Assembly: GCF_003226345.1 (NCBI RefSeq)
Contig: NZ_PDOF01000001.1
Coordinates: 1,364,001 to 1,428,000 of the forward strand
DNA: 64,000 nt
Direction of reading: 5' to 3'
Source of the DNA: Alteribacter lacisalsi
GTDB lineage: Bacteria; Bacillota; Bacilli; Bacillales; Salisediminibacteriaceae
The translations under genes and the position numbers were made by a program. The notes under the pieces are model-generated. The model worked only from the letters and a program-made list of their open reading frames with translations. It was not told where the DNA came from and did no database searches. Shown in pieces: positions 52,235-61,245 of this stretch (the stretch's first letter is position 1; the number at the start of each line of letters is the position of its first letter).

Positions 52235-52663
52235 CTATTCAAATAGCTTTTTGTAATCAGCGTATCCTTCTTTTTCAAGTTCGGAATAAGGAATAAACCG
52301 CAGAGCTGCTGAATTTATGCAGTATCGCAGTCCTCCCGGAGCAGGACCGTCATTAAAGACATGACCGAGATGACTGTCCCCTTCGTCACTGCGCACTTCT
52401 GTCCGTCTCATCCCATGTGACGTATCAAAGTGCTCCGTAACCTGTTTTTTATCAATCGGCTTAGTAAAGCTTGGCCATCCGCACCCGGCATCATATTTAT
52501 CTTTTGAACTGAACAAAGGTTCCCCGGAAACAATGTCCACGTAAATGCCGTCATCATAATGGTCCCAGAACTCATTTCTGAACGGAGGTTCCGTTCCATT
52601 TTCCTGCGTGACTTTGTACTGCATCGGATTCAGTTCCTTTTTGCCAGTCGTTTTTCGCGTCAT
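52235..52663 (-). CDS. msrB: Peptide-methionine (R)-S-oxide reductase MsrB
   Basis: The 142-residue enzyme shows [28 protein letters not shown] and the catalytic [12 protein letters not shown]. It reduces methionine-R-sulfoxide, complementing MsrA. In contrast to many MsrB proteins, the two zinc CxxC pairs are absent. Its ATG overlaps the msrA stop (ATGA), and GGGAGG at the end of msrA is its ribosome site. Confidence 0.95.
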   Translation of the reverse strand: MTRKTTGKKELNPMQYKVTQENGTEPPFRNEFWDHYDDGIYVDIVSGEPLFSSKDKYDAGCGWPSFTKPIDKKQVTEHFDTSHGMRRTEVRSDEGDSHLGHVFNDGPAPGGLRYCINSAALRFIPYSELEKEGYADYKKLFE

Positions 52664-53187
52664 GATTTATCGCCTCCCCAGTGTGCGTTCAGAAAATCTT
52701 CCCTGCCGCTTCCTTTACGGTAAAGCTTGTAATGAAACGGGTTTTTCTTATAATAGTCCTGGTGAAAAGCTTCAGCTTCAAAAAATACAGAGGCCGGCCG
52801 GATCTCTGTTACGATCGGTTTTTTAAACCTGCCGCTTTTTTCGAGCGCGTCCCGGGACTGTTCTGCCAGTTTTTTCTGCTCTTCATCGTGATAAAAAACA
52901 GCAGTCTGGTAAGACTCTCCACGGTCGTGAAACTGCCCGCCCGGATCGGTGGGATCGATTTGAGCCCAGAAAAGTTCAAGAAGCTTTTCGTATGGGTACA
53001 CTTCAGGATCATATGTGATCTGGACAGCTTCCAGATGCCCTGTCGAATTTGTACAGACACTTTCATAAGTGGGATCTTCTGTATTCCCTCCTGTGTAGCC
53101 GGATACAACGCGCTGAATGCCAGGCTGCTCATCAAAAGGAGAAACCATGCACCAGAAACACCCTCCGGCAAACGTTGCCTTTTTCAT
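52660..53187 (-). CDS. msrA: Peptide-methionine (S)-S-oxide reductase MsrA, second paralogue
   Basis: A 175-residue MsrA beginning [20 protein letters not shown] with the catalytic Cys, then [15 protein letters not shown] and [21 protein letters not shown]. It is coupled to msrB by a 4-bp overlap and is clearly a paralogue of the single msrA at 8750-9289. AAAGGAGG precedes ATG. Confidence 0.95.
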   Translation of the reverse strand: MKKATFAGGCFWCMVSPFDEQPGIQRVVSGYTGGNTEDPTYESVCTNSTGHLEAVQITYDPEVYPYEKLLELFWAQIDPTDPGGQFHDRGESYQTAVFYHDEEQKKLAEQSRDALEKSGRFKKPIVTEIRPASVFFEAEAFHQDYYKKNPFHYKLYRKGSGREDFLNAHWGGDKS

Positions 53188-53252
53188 ATGGATCCCTCCT
53201 TTTATTTTCTGTAGTATAGCAGGGAGGACCTATGAAATGCCAGCCTCCTGCT

Positions 53253-54221
53253 TTAATAGTTCCGTCCTTTGCCTGAATCGGTAATTTCCAACAAGTCGGC
53301 AGGGTACGGTTCAAAAAAGGACTGGTTAAACAGGTAGTTTTGTTCAAACCGGAACACCCACGATCTCACAATGCTCAATACGCTGCTGAGCGGTACTTTG
53401 TGATCCCTGTAATAGGAAAGCAGCGTGAGAAAGTGCTCCTTCTCAGGTGCTGTGAGGCTGTTTTTGAAATATCCCAGAAGGTGCTCGCATACACTGATAT
53501 TCCCTGTCTCCCGCTGTCGGTATTTTAAGATCTGTGAGAGAACTCCTGCATAAGCATTGAAGCGTTCCTCTGGTGTCGCCCCTTTAGGATTGGCCACTAT
53601 GTTTCCAGCTTCTTTAGTGAGCGAAGGACTGAATGACATAAACAGAAATTTATGGTCAGTATGAAAGCGGACAAGAGAGGCACTTGTCCCCTCCTCCCTG
53701 GCATGTCTGAAGTCAGCCATTGTGTACACTCCGGTGAGAAAATGCTCTCTGATTGAAAAATTCCTCAGTCTGCCGTCATCTTCTATAACGGCCTCAGGAA
53801 AGAATTCTTTTACTTTCTTTGCAAACAGTCCGGAACTTTTTCTTTTCACAGGGGATTTTTCACTACCTGTATAGACCTTAGTATCAAAAATACCGCAGCT
53901 GGGGGATCGCCCTTTTAATATAAACCCGTCGACACCGCTCATACGTGAGAGAAACGCAGTGGAAAATTCATTCATACTTTCTGTCAGGTCTTTGTTTTCT
54001 GCCGGCAGTACAAGCCTGTCCTCTCCCTCATGATCAACTAGACGGATCGCATCACGTGGTGTTGGAAGACCGATTTCCACCTCGGGGCAGACCGGGATTA
54101 ATTCGGCACTTTCTTTTAATTTACTAACGGCACTGCTTTTTATTTTTGCCCCATCGTACCTGCACGGTTCAAACTCAAGACATTTACTGACCACAATTTT
54201 TGGCCGTTGGAACTTTCTCAT
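53253..54221 (-). CDS. DUF523 (TudS-like) and DUF1722 fusion protein
   Basis: A 322-residue protein. Residues 1-150 form DUF523 with the three Cys expected for a 4Fe-4S desulfidase of the TudS type: Cys14 in VSKCLEFEPCRYDG, Cys45 in CPEVEIGLPTPRD and Cys109 in KGRSPSCGIFD. Residues 175-310 form DUF1722 (RFHTDHKFLFMSFSP; VRSWVFRFEQNYLFNQSFFEPYP). This fusion (YbgA-like) often accompanies photolyases; none is visible here. Desulfuration of thiouracil-type compounds is inferred from TudS. AAAGGAG precedes ATG. Confidence 0.85.
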   Translation of the reverse strand: MRKFQRPKIVVSKCLEFEPCRYDGAKIKSSAVSKLKESAELIPVCPEVEIGLPTPRDAIRLVDHEGEDRLVLPAENKDLTESMNEFSTAFLSRMSGVDGFILKGRSPSCGIFDTKVYTGSEKSPVKRKSSGLFAKKVKEFFPEAVIEDDGRLRNFSIREHFLTGVYTMADFRHAREEGTSASLVRFHTDHKFLFMSFSPSLTKEAGNIVANPKGATPEERFNAYAGVLSQILKYRQRETGNISVCEHLLGYFKNSLTAPEKEHFLTLLSYYRDHKVPLSSVLSIVRSWVFRFEQNYLFNQSFFEPYPADLLEITDSGKGRNY

Positions 54222-54244
54222 ATTTTCGCTCCTTTATACGGGAC

Positions 54245-55135
54245 TTAGTCTTTAGCACTTATGTAGTAATCAAGAATCCGGTCAACCGGTTTCCCGTACT
54301 GCTCCCCAAAGAAGTTTAAGTGAACAAGCAGATAGAACAGCTGATAGAGAGGCTTTCTCTCACCGTAGTCGGCGTCCAATGGAAGATGGTGCCCGTATGC
54401 CTCATAAAACCCTCCCGGAAATCCACCAAACAGCTCTGTAAAGGCCAGATCCATCTCACGGTGGCCGTAAAGGACAGAAGGATCGACCAGCCAGGGCGAC
54501 CCGTCCGATCCGTTCATCCAGTTGCCGCTCCAGAGATCGCCGTGCAATATCGAAACTTCCGGGCGTTGGGGAAGCCACTGATCAAGTCTTGCTGTCAACT
54601 GTTCTATCTTCTTCTGCCTTTCAGCTGTAATTATTCCTGAATGGGTGCCAATATTAAGCTGGGGAATTAATCTCTGCTCCCGGTAATAATCAGTCCAGGA
54701 CAACCAAAGCCCATTCTGCTGCTCAAGCGTGCCGATATAGGTGGCATGGGGATAACCGAATTTTTTATGTTTTGTATTTGAATGCACACGCGCAAGCATT
54801 TCACCAAGTTTTTCTCCTGTACGACCGACTTTTCCCCCTTCAATCCACTCAAGTACCAGCACCCCTCGGCCACCGGCATAAGCAGTGCCGATAACGTTTG
54901 GGACATTGGCTCCACCTTCTTTAGCAAGAAATGCCAGCCCTTCTGCTTCAGAAGAAAAGAATCTGTCAGAGATGCCGCTGTTTGTTTTAACAAAATACGT
55001 TCCAATCCCTGTTTCGGCTCTGTAGGAGTCATTAATATCTCCGCCGCTTACAGGAAAAAAAGCAGCATTTTCAGGCGGAAGTCCGGCTGTTTTAAGAAGA
55101 TTTATGAATTCTTTATTCGATGTGTCTAGGTCCAT
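54245..55135 (-). CDS. Fructosamine kinase family protein
   Basis: A 296-residue kinase-like protein: VSGGDINDSYRAE, FVKTNSG with the ATP-binding Lys, LVLEWIEGG, the catalytic loop ILHGDLWSGNW and WLVDPSVLYGHREMDLAFTELFGGF. This is the fructosamine-3-kinase/ketosamine-3-kinase family, which phosphorylates glycated amines and helps protein deglycation. AAAGGAGG precedes ATG. It is 23 bp upstream of the DUF523-DUF1722 gene on the same strand and probably in its operon. Confidence 0.9.
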   Translation of the reverse strand: MDLDTSNKEFINLLKTAGLPPENAAFFPVSGGDINDSYRAETGIGTYFVKTNSGISDRFFSSEAEGLAFLAKEGGANVPNVIGTAYAGGRGVLVLEWIEGGKVGRTGEKLGEMLARVHSNTKHKKFGYPHATYIGTLEQQNGLWLSWTDYYREQRLIPQLNIGTHSGIITAERQKKIEQLTARLDQWLPQRPEVSILHGDLWSGNWMNGSDGSPWLVDPSVLYGHREMDLAFTELFGGFPGGFYEAYGHHLPLDADYGERKPLYQLFYLLVHLNFFGEQYGKPVDRILDYYISAKD

Positions 55136-55217
55136 TCCTGCATCCTCCTTTTCCTAAATGTCCGGATTGATGATATGGTAAACGAAAAACGTGCTTTTAT
55201 GAAGTGCGATACAGGTG

Positions 55218-55712
55218 ATGACGTTGGATAAAAAGTGCAGAAAACTAATTGAGGCGCTTTGGTCGGTAAATAAATATGACGTAATGGCACGAGGCTACAG
55301 CCATTATAAAGAAGTTCAAAAGCAGCTGCGTTCGGCTTCAGACTGTTCCGATTGCCGGGAGGTGTACCTTCTGATTTCATCTCTGCGCACACTGCCTTAC
55401 TCCCATCCGGATGTGATCAATACACTGGAACATATGTGGGGATATTTCAGGAAGACTGCTGCAGACGATAGAAAAGATGTCTTCCTTCATTGTCTGGAAC
55501 GAGCAAAGGGATGTACAGCAGGGGAATATACCTCGTTTCCTCCTGAAGTCAGACCGGCACTGGGAAATCTTTCCCTTCTTTTAGAAATATACCCCGATTC
55601 GTACTTGAAACAATCATCCTTTTTTAAACCTGTTCAGCACTGGAACAGGGTGACTGTAAATGATACCCTTATGATCGTCAATAAAGAAACGTTCCAGAAA
55701 AACGGAATGTAA
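55218..55712 (+). CDS. Stand-alone DUF1722-like protein
   Basis: A 164-residue cytoplasmic protein with LWSVNKYDVMARGYSHYKEVQK at the N-terminus and ALGNLSLLLEIYPDSYLKQSSFFKPVQHW near the end. These match the DUF1722 region of the fusion protein at 53253-54221 (compare QNYLFNQSFFEPYP), which I take as homology. The start (GTG 55215, ATG 55218 or TTG 55224) is uncertain because the AGGTGAT overlaps the first two. It is divergent from the fructosamine kinase operon that carries the DUF1722 fusion. Confidence 0.65.
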   Translation: MTLDKKCRKLIEALWSVNKYDVMARGYSHYKEVQKQLRSASDCSDCREVYLLISSLRTLPYSHPDVINTLEHMWGYFRKTAADDRKDVFLHCLERAKGCTAGEYTSFPPEVRPALGNLSLLLEIYPDSYLKQSSFFKPVQHWNRVTVNDTLMIVNKETFQKNGM

Positions 55713-55730
55713 AAAGGCGGACGAAAAAAA

Positions 55731-55765
55731 GCCGGAATCGGTTCAGGGATTCCGGCGCTGTTTTT
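55731..55765. terminator. Bidirectional terminator
   Basis: GCCGGAATC-ggttcagg-GATTCCGGC, A tract before and TTTTTAT after. Confidence 0.88.
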
Positions 55766-55793
55766 ATAAGGAAACACATGTGGTGCATAAACG

Positions 55794-56717
55794 CTATTTC
55801 TGAAGAAAACGCAGGACATTCTCAGAGGCAAAGCCGCGCACATCCGTTTCACTGTAATTTTTGAGCAGTTCGTTAATCAGGTTCTGATACCGGCCTGCAT
55901 GTTCCAGATCTTTTACGTACCAGGCAATCCCGTCAAAGTCCGAGCCAAAGGCCAGGTGGTTTTTCCCGCCCAGTTCACAGAAATGATCAATATGGCGGAT
56001 CAGCTCACCAATTGAGGCTGTCTCTTTACCGTCTCCAATAAAAGGCGGGTTAAATACAACACCGAGAAGACCTTTTTTTCTGAAAAGAGCCTGAGCCTGT
56101 TCATCGGTCAGGTTTCTTCGATGTCCGCAAATAGTTTTGGAATTGGAGTGAGTGGCAACAGGCCAGTCCGCCGTCCTCATCACATCCCAGAATCCGGGTT
56201 CTGCAAGATGGGAGACATCAGTCCAGACCTGATGAACGTTGTTCAGTTTAACTGCCTCAAAGCCAAGTTCTGTCAGTCCTCCTCCTCTCGGTTCACCAAC
56301 GCCGTCGGCACAAAGGTTGGCATTGTTCCACGTGAGACCGACTGATTTAACACCTAGACGGTAAAAAGTGCGCAGTTTCATTAGATCATTACCAAATGCG
56401 TCGGCTCCTTCAAGAGTAAGTACTGCGCCAGTTTCACCAGGTTTCAGGCGTTTTACATCTGCCCATTCCTTTATATGGACCATCCCCGGAACAGCAAGCA
56501 CTCTCGTGTAAAACAGATCAATCTGTTCCATAGCAACCTGAAATTTGAGGTCGGCCGGTATTTCAGGTTCTACGAAAACAGCAAAAAACTGAACGTCAAC
56601 CCCGCCCTGTTTTAACCGGTTGTAGTTTGTTTCCACCGACTCATCTCTATCAAACTGACGCTCAGGGTTTTCCCACAATTTGAGCAGTGCATCGCAATGC
56701 AGATCAAACAGTTTCAT
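55794..56717 (-). CDS. M19 family dipeptidase (membrane dipeptidase type)
   Basis: A 307-residue zinc dipeptidase: LFDLHCDALLKLW with the first metal His/Asp, TLEGADAFGND with the bridging Glu, TDVSHLAEPGFWDV, PVATHSNSKTICGHRRNLTD and FGSDFDGIAWY. Members hydrolyse dipeptides, including D-containing ones. GGGGGAG precedes ATG. It precedes a gap and is oriented with fumC, but the 40-bp distance after fumC lets them be co-transcribed. No signal peptide. Confidence 0.92.
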   Translation of the reverse strand: MKLFDLHCDALLKLWENPERQFDRDESVETNYNRLKQGGVDVQFFAVFVEPEIPADLKFQVAMEQIDLFYTRVLAVPGMVHIKEWADVKRLKPGETGAVLTLEGADAFGNDLMKLRTFYRLGVKSVGLTWNNANLCADGVGEPRGGGLTELGFEAVKLNNVHQVWTDVSHLAEPGFWDVMRTADWPVATHSNSKTICGHRRNLTDEQAQALFRKKGLLGVVFNPPFIGDGKETASIGELIRHIDHFCELGGKNHLAFGSDFDGIAWYVKDLEHAGRYQNLINELLKNYSETDVRGFASENVLRFLQK

Positions 56718-56760
56718 AATGTAAACTCCCCCTGTACTGCTGCTTTAATCTTGCAGCTGA

Positions 56761-58149
56761 TTATTCTGACGGCCCTGTCATCTTTTCCGGATTAACCGCC
56801 TCTTCAAACTCTTCTTCGGTTAAATATCCTAGTTCGACTGCTGTTTCCTTAAGTGTTTTTCCATCATCAAATGCTTTTTTGGCAATTTTAGCGGCATTTT
56901 CATACCCGATGTGGGGATTGAGAGCCGTCACGAGCATGAGTGAGTTTTTCACATGGTTGGCGATCACGTCTTCGTTTGCCTGAATACCTTCCAGGCACTT
57001 ATTCGTAAATGAGTTCATTGCATCCGAGAGGAGCCGCACGGACTGCAGGAAATTATAAATAATAACAGGTTTGTATACATTCAATTCGAAATTACCCTGA
57101 CTTGCAGCAAAGCCGATTGCAGCATCGTTCCCGAAAACCTGTGAGGTGACCATCGTGAGTGCTTCACTCTGAGTAGGATTGACCTTACCAGGCATAATGG
57201 AACTCCCAGGTTCATTGGCTGGAATTGTAATTTCCCCGATTCCGGATCTCGGCCCGCTCGCAAGCCAGCGGACATCGTTTGCAATTTTCATCAGATCGGC
57301 TGCAAGTGCTTTCAGCGCCCCATGAGCATAGGTAAGCTCATCATGGCTTGTGAGGGCGTGAAACTTGTTTTCGGAGGATGTAAAAGCGGAACCGGTAATG
57401 GAACTGATTTCCTCAGCCACAAGATCCCCGAATTTTGGATGGGCATTAATACCGGTTCCCACAGCCGTGCCGCCAATTGCGAGCGCCTGAAGATGAACCG
57501 CACTTTCTGTAATCATTTCTCTGCTCTTTTTCAGCATGTGCACCCATCCGCTGATTTCCTGTCCCAGGGTCAGGGGAGTTGCATCCTGAAGGTGTGTACG
57601 CCCGATTTTAATAACCTCATCAAAATCTGAAACCTTTTTCTCAAGGGTTGTTTTCATGTGCTCTACAGCCGGGATCAGCCTCTGATGAACATCCTGCAGC
57701 GCTGCAATATGCATGGCTGTGGGAAACGTATCGTTGGAACTCTGGGAACGATTCACATCATCGTTCGGGTGAACGCGCTCATCTGATCCTTTATCTGTCA
57801 GAAATTCATTCGCTTTAAAGGCAACCACTTCATTCATGTTCATGTTGGACTGGGTTCCGCTTCCCGTCTGCCAGACTACCAGGGGAAAATGCTCGTGATG
57901 CCCTTCCTCCCTGATCATACGGCACACAGAAGTAATGGCCTTTGTTTTATCATCCGACAGTTTGCCAAGACGGTTATTTGCTTTCGCACATGCTTCTTTT
58001 AACACTGTAAATGCAGAAACCACTTCCGAGGGCATTTTTTCTGTACCGATTTTAAAGTTCTGAAGACTTCTCTGTGTCTGGGCTCCCCACCATTTGTCGG
58101 CCGGGACTTTCATTTCTCCAAGCGTATCCTTCTCAATTCGGTAATCCAT
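56761..58149 (-). CDS. fumC: Class II fumarate hydratase
   Basis: FumC hydrates fumarate to malate in the TCA cycle without an iron-sulfur cluster. The 462-residue protein has [49 protein letters not shown] and the fumarase/aspartase signature [16 protein letters not shown] with the catalytic Ser loop. Length is standard. It is likely the first gene before the M19 dipeptidase. Confidence 0.96.
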   Translation of the reverse strand: MDYRIEKDTLGEMKVPADKWWGAQTQRSLQNFKIGTEKMPSEVVSAFTVLKEACAKANNRLGKLSDDKTKAITSVCRMIREEGHHEHFPLVVWQTGSGTQSNMNMNEVVAFKANEFLTDKGSDERVHPNDDVNRSQSSNDTFPTAMHIAALQDVHQRLIPAVEHMKTTLEKKVSDFDEVIKIGRTHLQDATPLTLGQEISGWVHMLKKSREMITESAVHLQALAIGGTAVGTGINAHPKFGDLVAEEISSITGSAFTSSENKFHALTSHDELTYAHGALKALAADLMKIANDVRWLASGPRSGIGEITIPANEPGSSIMPGKVNPTQSEALTMVTSQVFGNDAAIGFAASQGNFELNVYKPVIIYNFLQSVRLLSDAMNSFTNKCLEGIQANEDVIANHVKNSLMLVTALNPHIGYENAAKIAKKAFDDGKTLKETAVELGYLTEEEFEEAVNPEKMTGPSE

Positions 58150-58257
58150 CCTGGTTCCTCCTTTAAAATAGCAGCATTCAATTGCTTTATCATTCCTTCA
58201 GTTAATCTACCCTTACGGCCCTCAGGTTAAAACCAGCGCGGCAAGTGCGGTTAGGTG

Positions 58258-58298
58258 TAAAGAAAAAGTGCCGGATCCCTAAAGGAACACAGCACTTT
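58258..58298 (-). terminator. Terminator overlapping the end of the 54-residue membrane protein gene
   Basis: AAAGTGC and GCACTTT form the stem on the minus strand and TTCTTT follows; the left arm lies in the coding sequence. Confidence 0.75.
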
Positions 58299-58443
58299 CC
58301 GACGCACGGTTAACGAGGTAAATAATGATATAGATAAACATAAGAAACAGGCCGATACTGATGACGATTTTAAAGATCGTACCGACAACTCTTAATACTA
58401 CAATTCCAGCAACAATCAGGATTACAATCCCGAGCCATTCCAT
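58279..58443 (-). CDS. Small membrane protein, 54 residues
   Basis: This short gene has AAAAGGAG eight bases before ATG and reads MEWLGIVILIVAGIVVLRVV, then a second hydrophobic helix (FKIVISIGLFLMFIYIIIYLV) and a short polar tail. Two membrane segments are predicted. No family recognised. It has its own terminator and a GC-balanced codon use like its neighbours, so I believe it is a real gene. Confidence 0.7.
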   Translation of the reverse strand: MEWLGIVILIVAGIVVLRVVGTIFKIVISIGLFLMFIYIIIYLVNRASESAVFL

Positions 58444-58663
58444 TGGTCTCTCTCCTTTTATGTAAATCTCCCCTATATGATACCAGAAGATTTAAGGAGG
58501 TGCGACGGAATGAGGCGAAGATGACAATTTTCCCAATTTACTGCCCCTTTTAACAGATTTGTTGACAATCACTGGCTTTTTTCGGTAACGTTAAGTTATA
58601 CTCAAAATTCAGAATTTTAGAGTAATACAACAGTCAACCAAAAATCAGTGGAGGTGCTTGATC

Positions 58664-60373
58664 TTGAACGTATTGCAGCCAGCTAAAACTTCCCACCAAA
58701 TGAACAATTACGAAGAAACAAAGCAGAATTTCGACTGGAACCAGGTCAAAGAATCTTTTTCCTGGAACAAAACAGGGCAAGTTAACCTTGCTCATGAAGC
58801 AATTGACCGTCACGTGGAAAACGGACTGGGTAACAAACCTGCTCTTTTGTATTCCGATGCTGAGCGCGATGAAACGTTAACTTTTCGCCAGCTCCGTGAC
58901 CTTTCAAACCAGGCAGGCAACATGTTCAGTGAACTTGGCGTTGAAAAAGGTGATCGTGTTTTCATTTTTATGCCTCGATCGCCGGAACTGTATGTTTCCC
59001 TTCTCGGTGCCATTAAAGTTGGTGCTGTAGTCGGTCCTCTGTTTGAAGCATTCATGAAAGATGCTGTTAAAGCGAGACTAGAGGACAGTGAAGCAAAAGT
59101 GCTCGTAACAACGCCGGACCTCCTTCCCCGCGTCCCGCTTGATGAACTGCCCCATCTTGAGAAAGTCGTCATCGTTGGTGATGAGGTGGCCGCGGGTGAG
59201 AAATTTGTTTCCTACTTCGAAAAAATGACAGCGGCTTCAAAAGAATCCGCTGTCAAATGGGTAGATCTTGAAGACGGGATGATCCTCCATTATACATCCG
59301 GCTCCACCGGAAAACCCAAAGGCGTCTATCATGTCCATAACGCTATGCTTCAGCATTACCAGACAGCAAAATGGGTCCTGGACTTGAAGGAGGATGACAC
59401 GTACTGGTGTACAGCCGATCCCGGCTGGGTGACCGGAACCTCCTACGGAATTTTCGGGCCCTGGCTAAACGGTGTGACCAACGTTGTACGCGGGGGGCGC
59501 TTTTCTCCTTCCGACTGGTATGAAACGATTGAAAAATACGGTGTAACCGTCTGGTACAGCGCTCCAACAGCATTCCGGATGCTGATGGCTGCGGATCCAA
59601 ACATTAAGGAACAGTATGACCTCAGCTCACTCCGCCATATTTTAAGTGTAGGCGAGCCGCTGAATCCTGAAGTGGTCCGGTGGGGTAATGAAGTATTTGA
59701 TCTGCGGATCCATGATACCTGGTGGATGACTGAAACCGGTGCTATGGTAATCTGCAACTATCCTTCCGAGCCGATTAAACCCGGCTCAATGGGTAAGCCT
59801 TTTCCAGGAATTGAAGCGGCAATCATAAATGACCACGGTGAAGAACTCCCGCCAAATGAAATGGGCAATCTTGCTGTTAAAGCCGGGTGGCCGTCAATGA
59901 TGAGAAAAGTATGGAAGAATGAAGAGAAGTATAACGAATACTTTGCCATCGAAGGGTGGTATGTGTCGGGTGATACCGCCTACCGGGATGAGGACGGATA
60001 TTTCTGGTTCCAGGGTCGTAACGATGATGTTATCAATACGGCAGGTGAGCGTGTCGGGCCATTTGAAATCGAGAGTAAACTGGTGGAACACCGGGCTGTG
60101 GCTGAAGCAGGCGTGATCGGCAAACCTGATCCTGTCCGCGGTCACATTATAAAGGCATTTGTATCCTTGCGGGAAGGGTACTCTGAGGATGATGAACTGA
60201 AAGAAGAAATTCAGCAGTTCATTAAAAAAGAGCTTTCTGCCCACGCCATGCCGCGGGAAATTGAGTTTAAGGATAAACTCCCTAAAACCCGAAGCGGAAA
60301 AATTATGCGCCGGGTACTGAAGGCCTGGGAGCTCGGTGAGCCGGCAGGTGACCTCTCCACGATGGAGGATTAA
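58664..60373 (+). CDS. acsA: Acetyl-CoA synthetase
   Basis: A 569-residue AMP-forming acyl-CoA synthetase: YTSGSTGKPKGV (P-loop A3), WCTADPGWVTGTSYGIFGP, TWWMTETGAMVICNYP, YVSGDTAYRDEDGY and FQGRNDDVINTAGERVGPFE; Lys546 in PKTRSGKIMRR is the catalytic Lys that is acetylated in regulation. It activates acetate to acetyl-CoA. I start at TTG 58664, seven bases after GGAGGTG. TTGACA lies at 58562-58567 but no well-spaced -10 accompanies it. The acuABC genes, adjacent to acsA in B. subtilis, are absent here. Confidence 0.95.
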   Translation: MNVLQPAKTSHQMNNYEETKQNFDWNQVKESFSWNKTGQVNLAHEAIDRHVENGLGNKPALLYSDAERDETLTFRQLRDLSNQAGNMFSELGVEKGDRVFIFMPRSPELYVSLLGAIKVGAVVGPLFEAFMKDAVKARLEDSEAKVLVTTPDLLPRVPLDELPHLEKVVIVGDEVAAGEKFVSYFEKMTAASKESAVKWVDLEDGMILHYTSGSTGKPKGVYHVHNAMLQHYQTAKWVLDLKEDDTYWCTADPGWVTGTSYGIFGPWLNGVTNVVRGGRFSPSDWYETIEKYGVTVWYSAPTAFRMLMAADPNIKEQYDLSSLRHILSVGEPLNPEVVRWGNEVFDLRIHDTWWMTETGAMVICNYPSEPIKPGSMGKPFPGIEAAIINDHGEELPPNEMGNLAVKAGWPSMMRKVWKNEEKYNEYFAIEGWYVSGDTAYRDEDGYFWFQGRNDDVINTAGERVGPFEIESKLVEHRAVAEAGVIGKPDPVRGHIIKAFVSLREGYSEDDELKEEIQQFIKKELSAHAMPREIEFKDKLPKTRSGKIMRRVLKAWELGEPAGDLSTMED

Positions 60374-60408
60374 TCCTTCAATATAAGAGCTACTGCATAG
60401 CTGCTTAA

Positions 60409-60450
60409 TAAAAAAAAGAGGCATCCGCCATGGATGCCTCTTTGCTTTTA
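60409..60450. terminator. Bidirectional terminator
   Basis: AAAGAGGCATCC (60415-60426) pairs with GGATGCCTCTTT (60432-60443), between converging genes. Confidence 0.9.
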
Positions 60451-61035
60451 GTTGGATGCAAATACGTGGTTCCCGATTCTGCTGTCAATTGTCAGTCTGT
60501 TTACCCAGTCTGAAGTCGCAGTATCAGGGTTGTAAAAGAACAGTGCCCCGTTTGACGGGTCATAGCCGTTCAGAGCTTCCTCCGCTGCACGGACAGATTC
60601 TGAATCCGGCTCATTGTAAATGCTTCCGTTCATTACCGGTTCGAATGCATAGCTGTTCCCATTCGTTTCGTAAATAACCTCGTTCATGGAATCAGGGAAA
60701 TCGCCGCTTTCAATGCGGTTCAGCACTACTGCTGCTACAGCAACCTTCCCTTCATAAGGCTCGCCTCTTGCTTCAGAATGAACGAGACGTGAAAGAAGAT
60801 CGACCTTCTCATCATTACGGACCGCTTCACCTGTGACGAGCGTGTCACCAGGGTAAATCATTGTATCTGCTAAACCATTATTCGCTTTTAGTTCTTCTAC
60901 TGTTATGCCAAACTTCTGACTGATTCCCCAGAGTGTATCTCCGCTCTGGACCGTATATCCAGAAGACGCATCGGCATTGTTAGGCACTAGAAATGCCGCC
61001 AACACGAATGTTCCTGCTGCTAACCATTTTTTCAT
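60448..61035 (-). CDS. LysM cell-wall hydrolase (SleB/CwlJ-type Hydrolase_2 domain)
   Basis: I start at ATG 61035 (MKKWLAAGTFVLAAFLVP), eight bases after GGGAGG; the frame extends 31 codons upstream without support. The 195-residue protein has a signal peptide (cleavage near NADA-SSG), a LysM domain (about 27-70; YTVQSGDTLWGISQKFG) and a Hydrolase_2 domain (about 80-195; LVHSEARGEPYEGKVAVAAVVLNR with the catalytic Glu). Such enzymes are lytic transglycosylase-like cortex or wall hydrolases. The build resembles B. subtilis YkvT. Confidence 0.88.
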   Translation of the reverse strand: MKKWLAAGTFVLAAFLVPNNADASSGYTVQSGDTLWGISQKFGITVEELKANNGLADTMIYPGDTLVTGEAVRNDEKVDLLSRLVHSEARGEPYEGKVAVAAVVLNRIESGDFPDSMNEVIYETNGNSYAFEPVMNGSIYNEPDSESVRAAEEALNGYDPSNGALFFYNPDTATSDWVNRLTIDSRIGNHVFASN

Positions 61036-61193
61036 TACGTCTTCCTCCCTGCAAATATTGAATTCTGTCCTGCTTGGACATTGTTTATAGTAACGTGCCT
61101 GCCCGGTTGATTTCAACAGCCGGTTCATAGTAAAGCAGTAATAATATGGAATTTTTATTGCAAACAGCTTTTAGCTCATGTAAGCTTAAATTG

Positions 61194-61209
61194 TGCTGAA
61201 TTTTCAGCA
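61194..61209. promoter_or_regulatory. Inverted repeat upstream of the sigma-54 activator
   Basis: TGCTGAA-TT-TTCAGCA, 37 bp before the TTG start. Possible operator or upstream activating sequence. Confidence 0.4.
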
Positions 61210-61245
61210 TTTTCACTAATTTCCGGCACAGGGAGTTGATTCGAA

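Noticed and set aside
58562-58602. TTGACA and TATACT as an acsA promoter
   Set aside because: The spacer is 29 bp; they may belong to separate promoters, and no pair with normal spacing is convincing.
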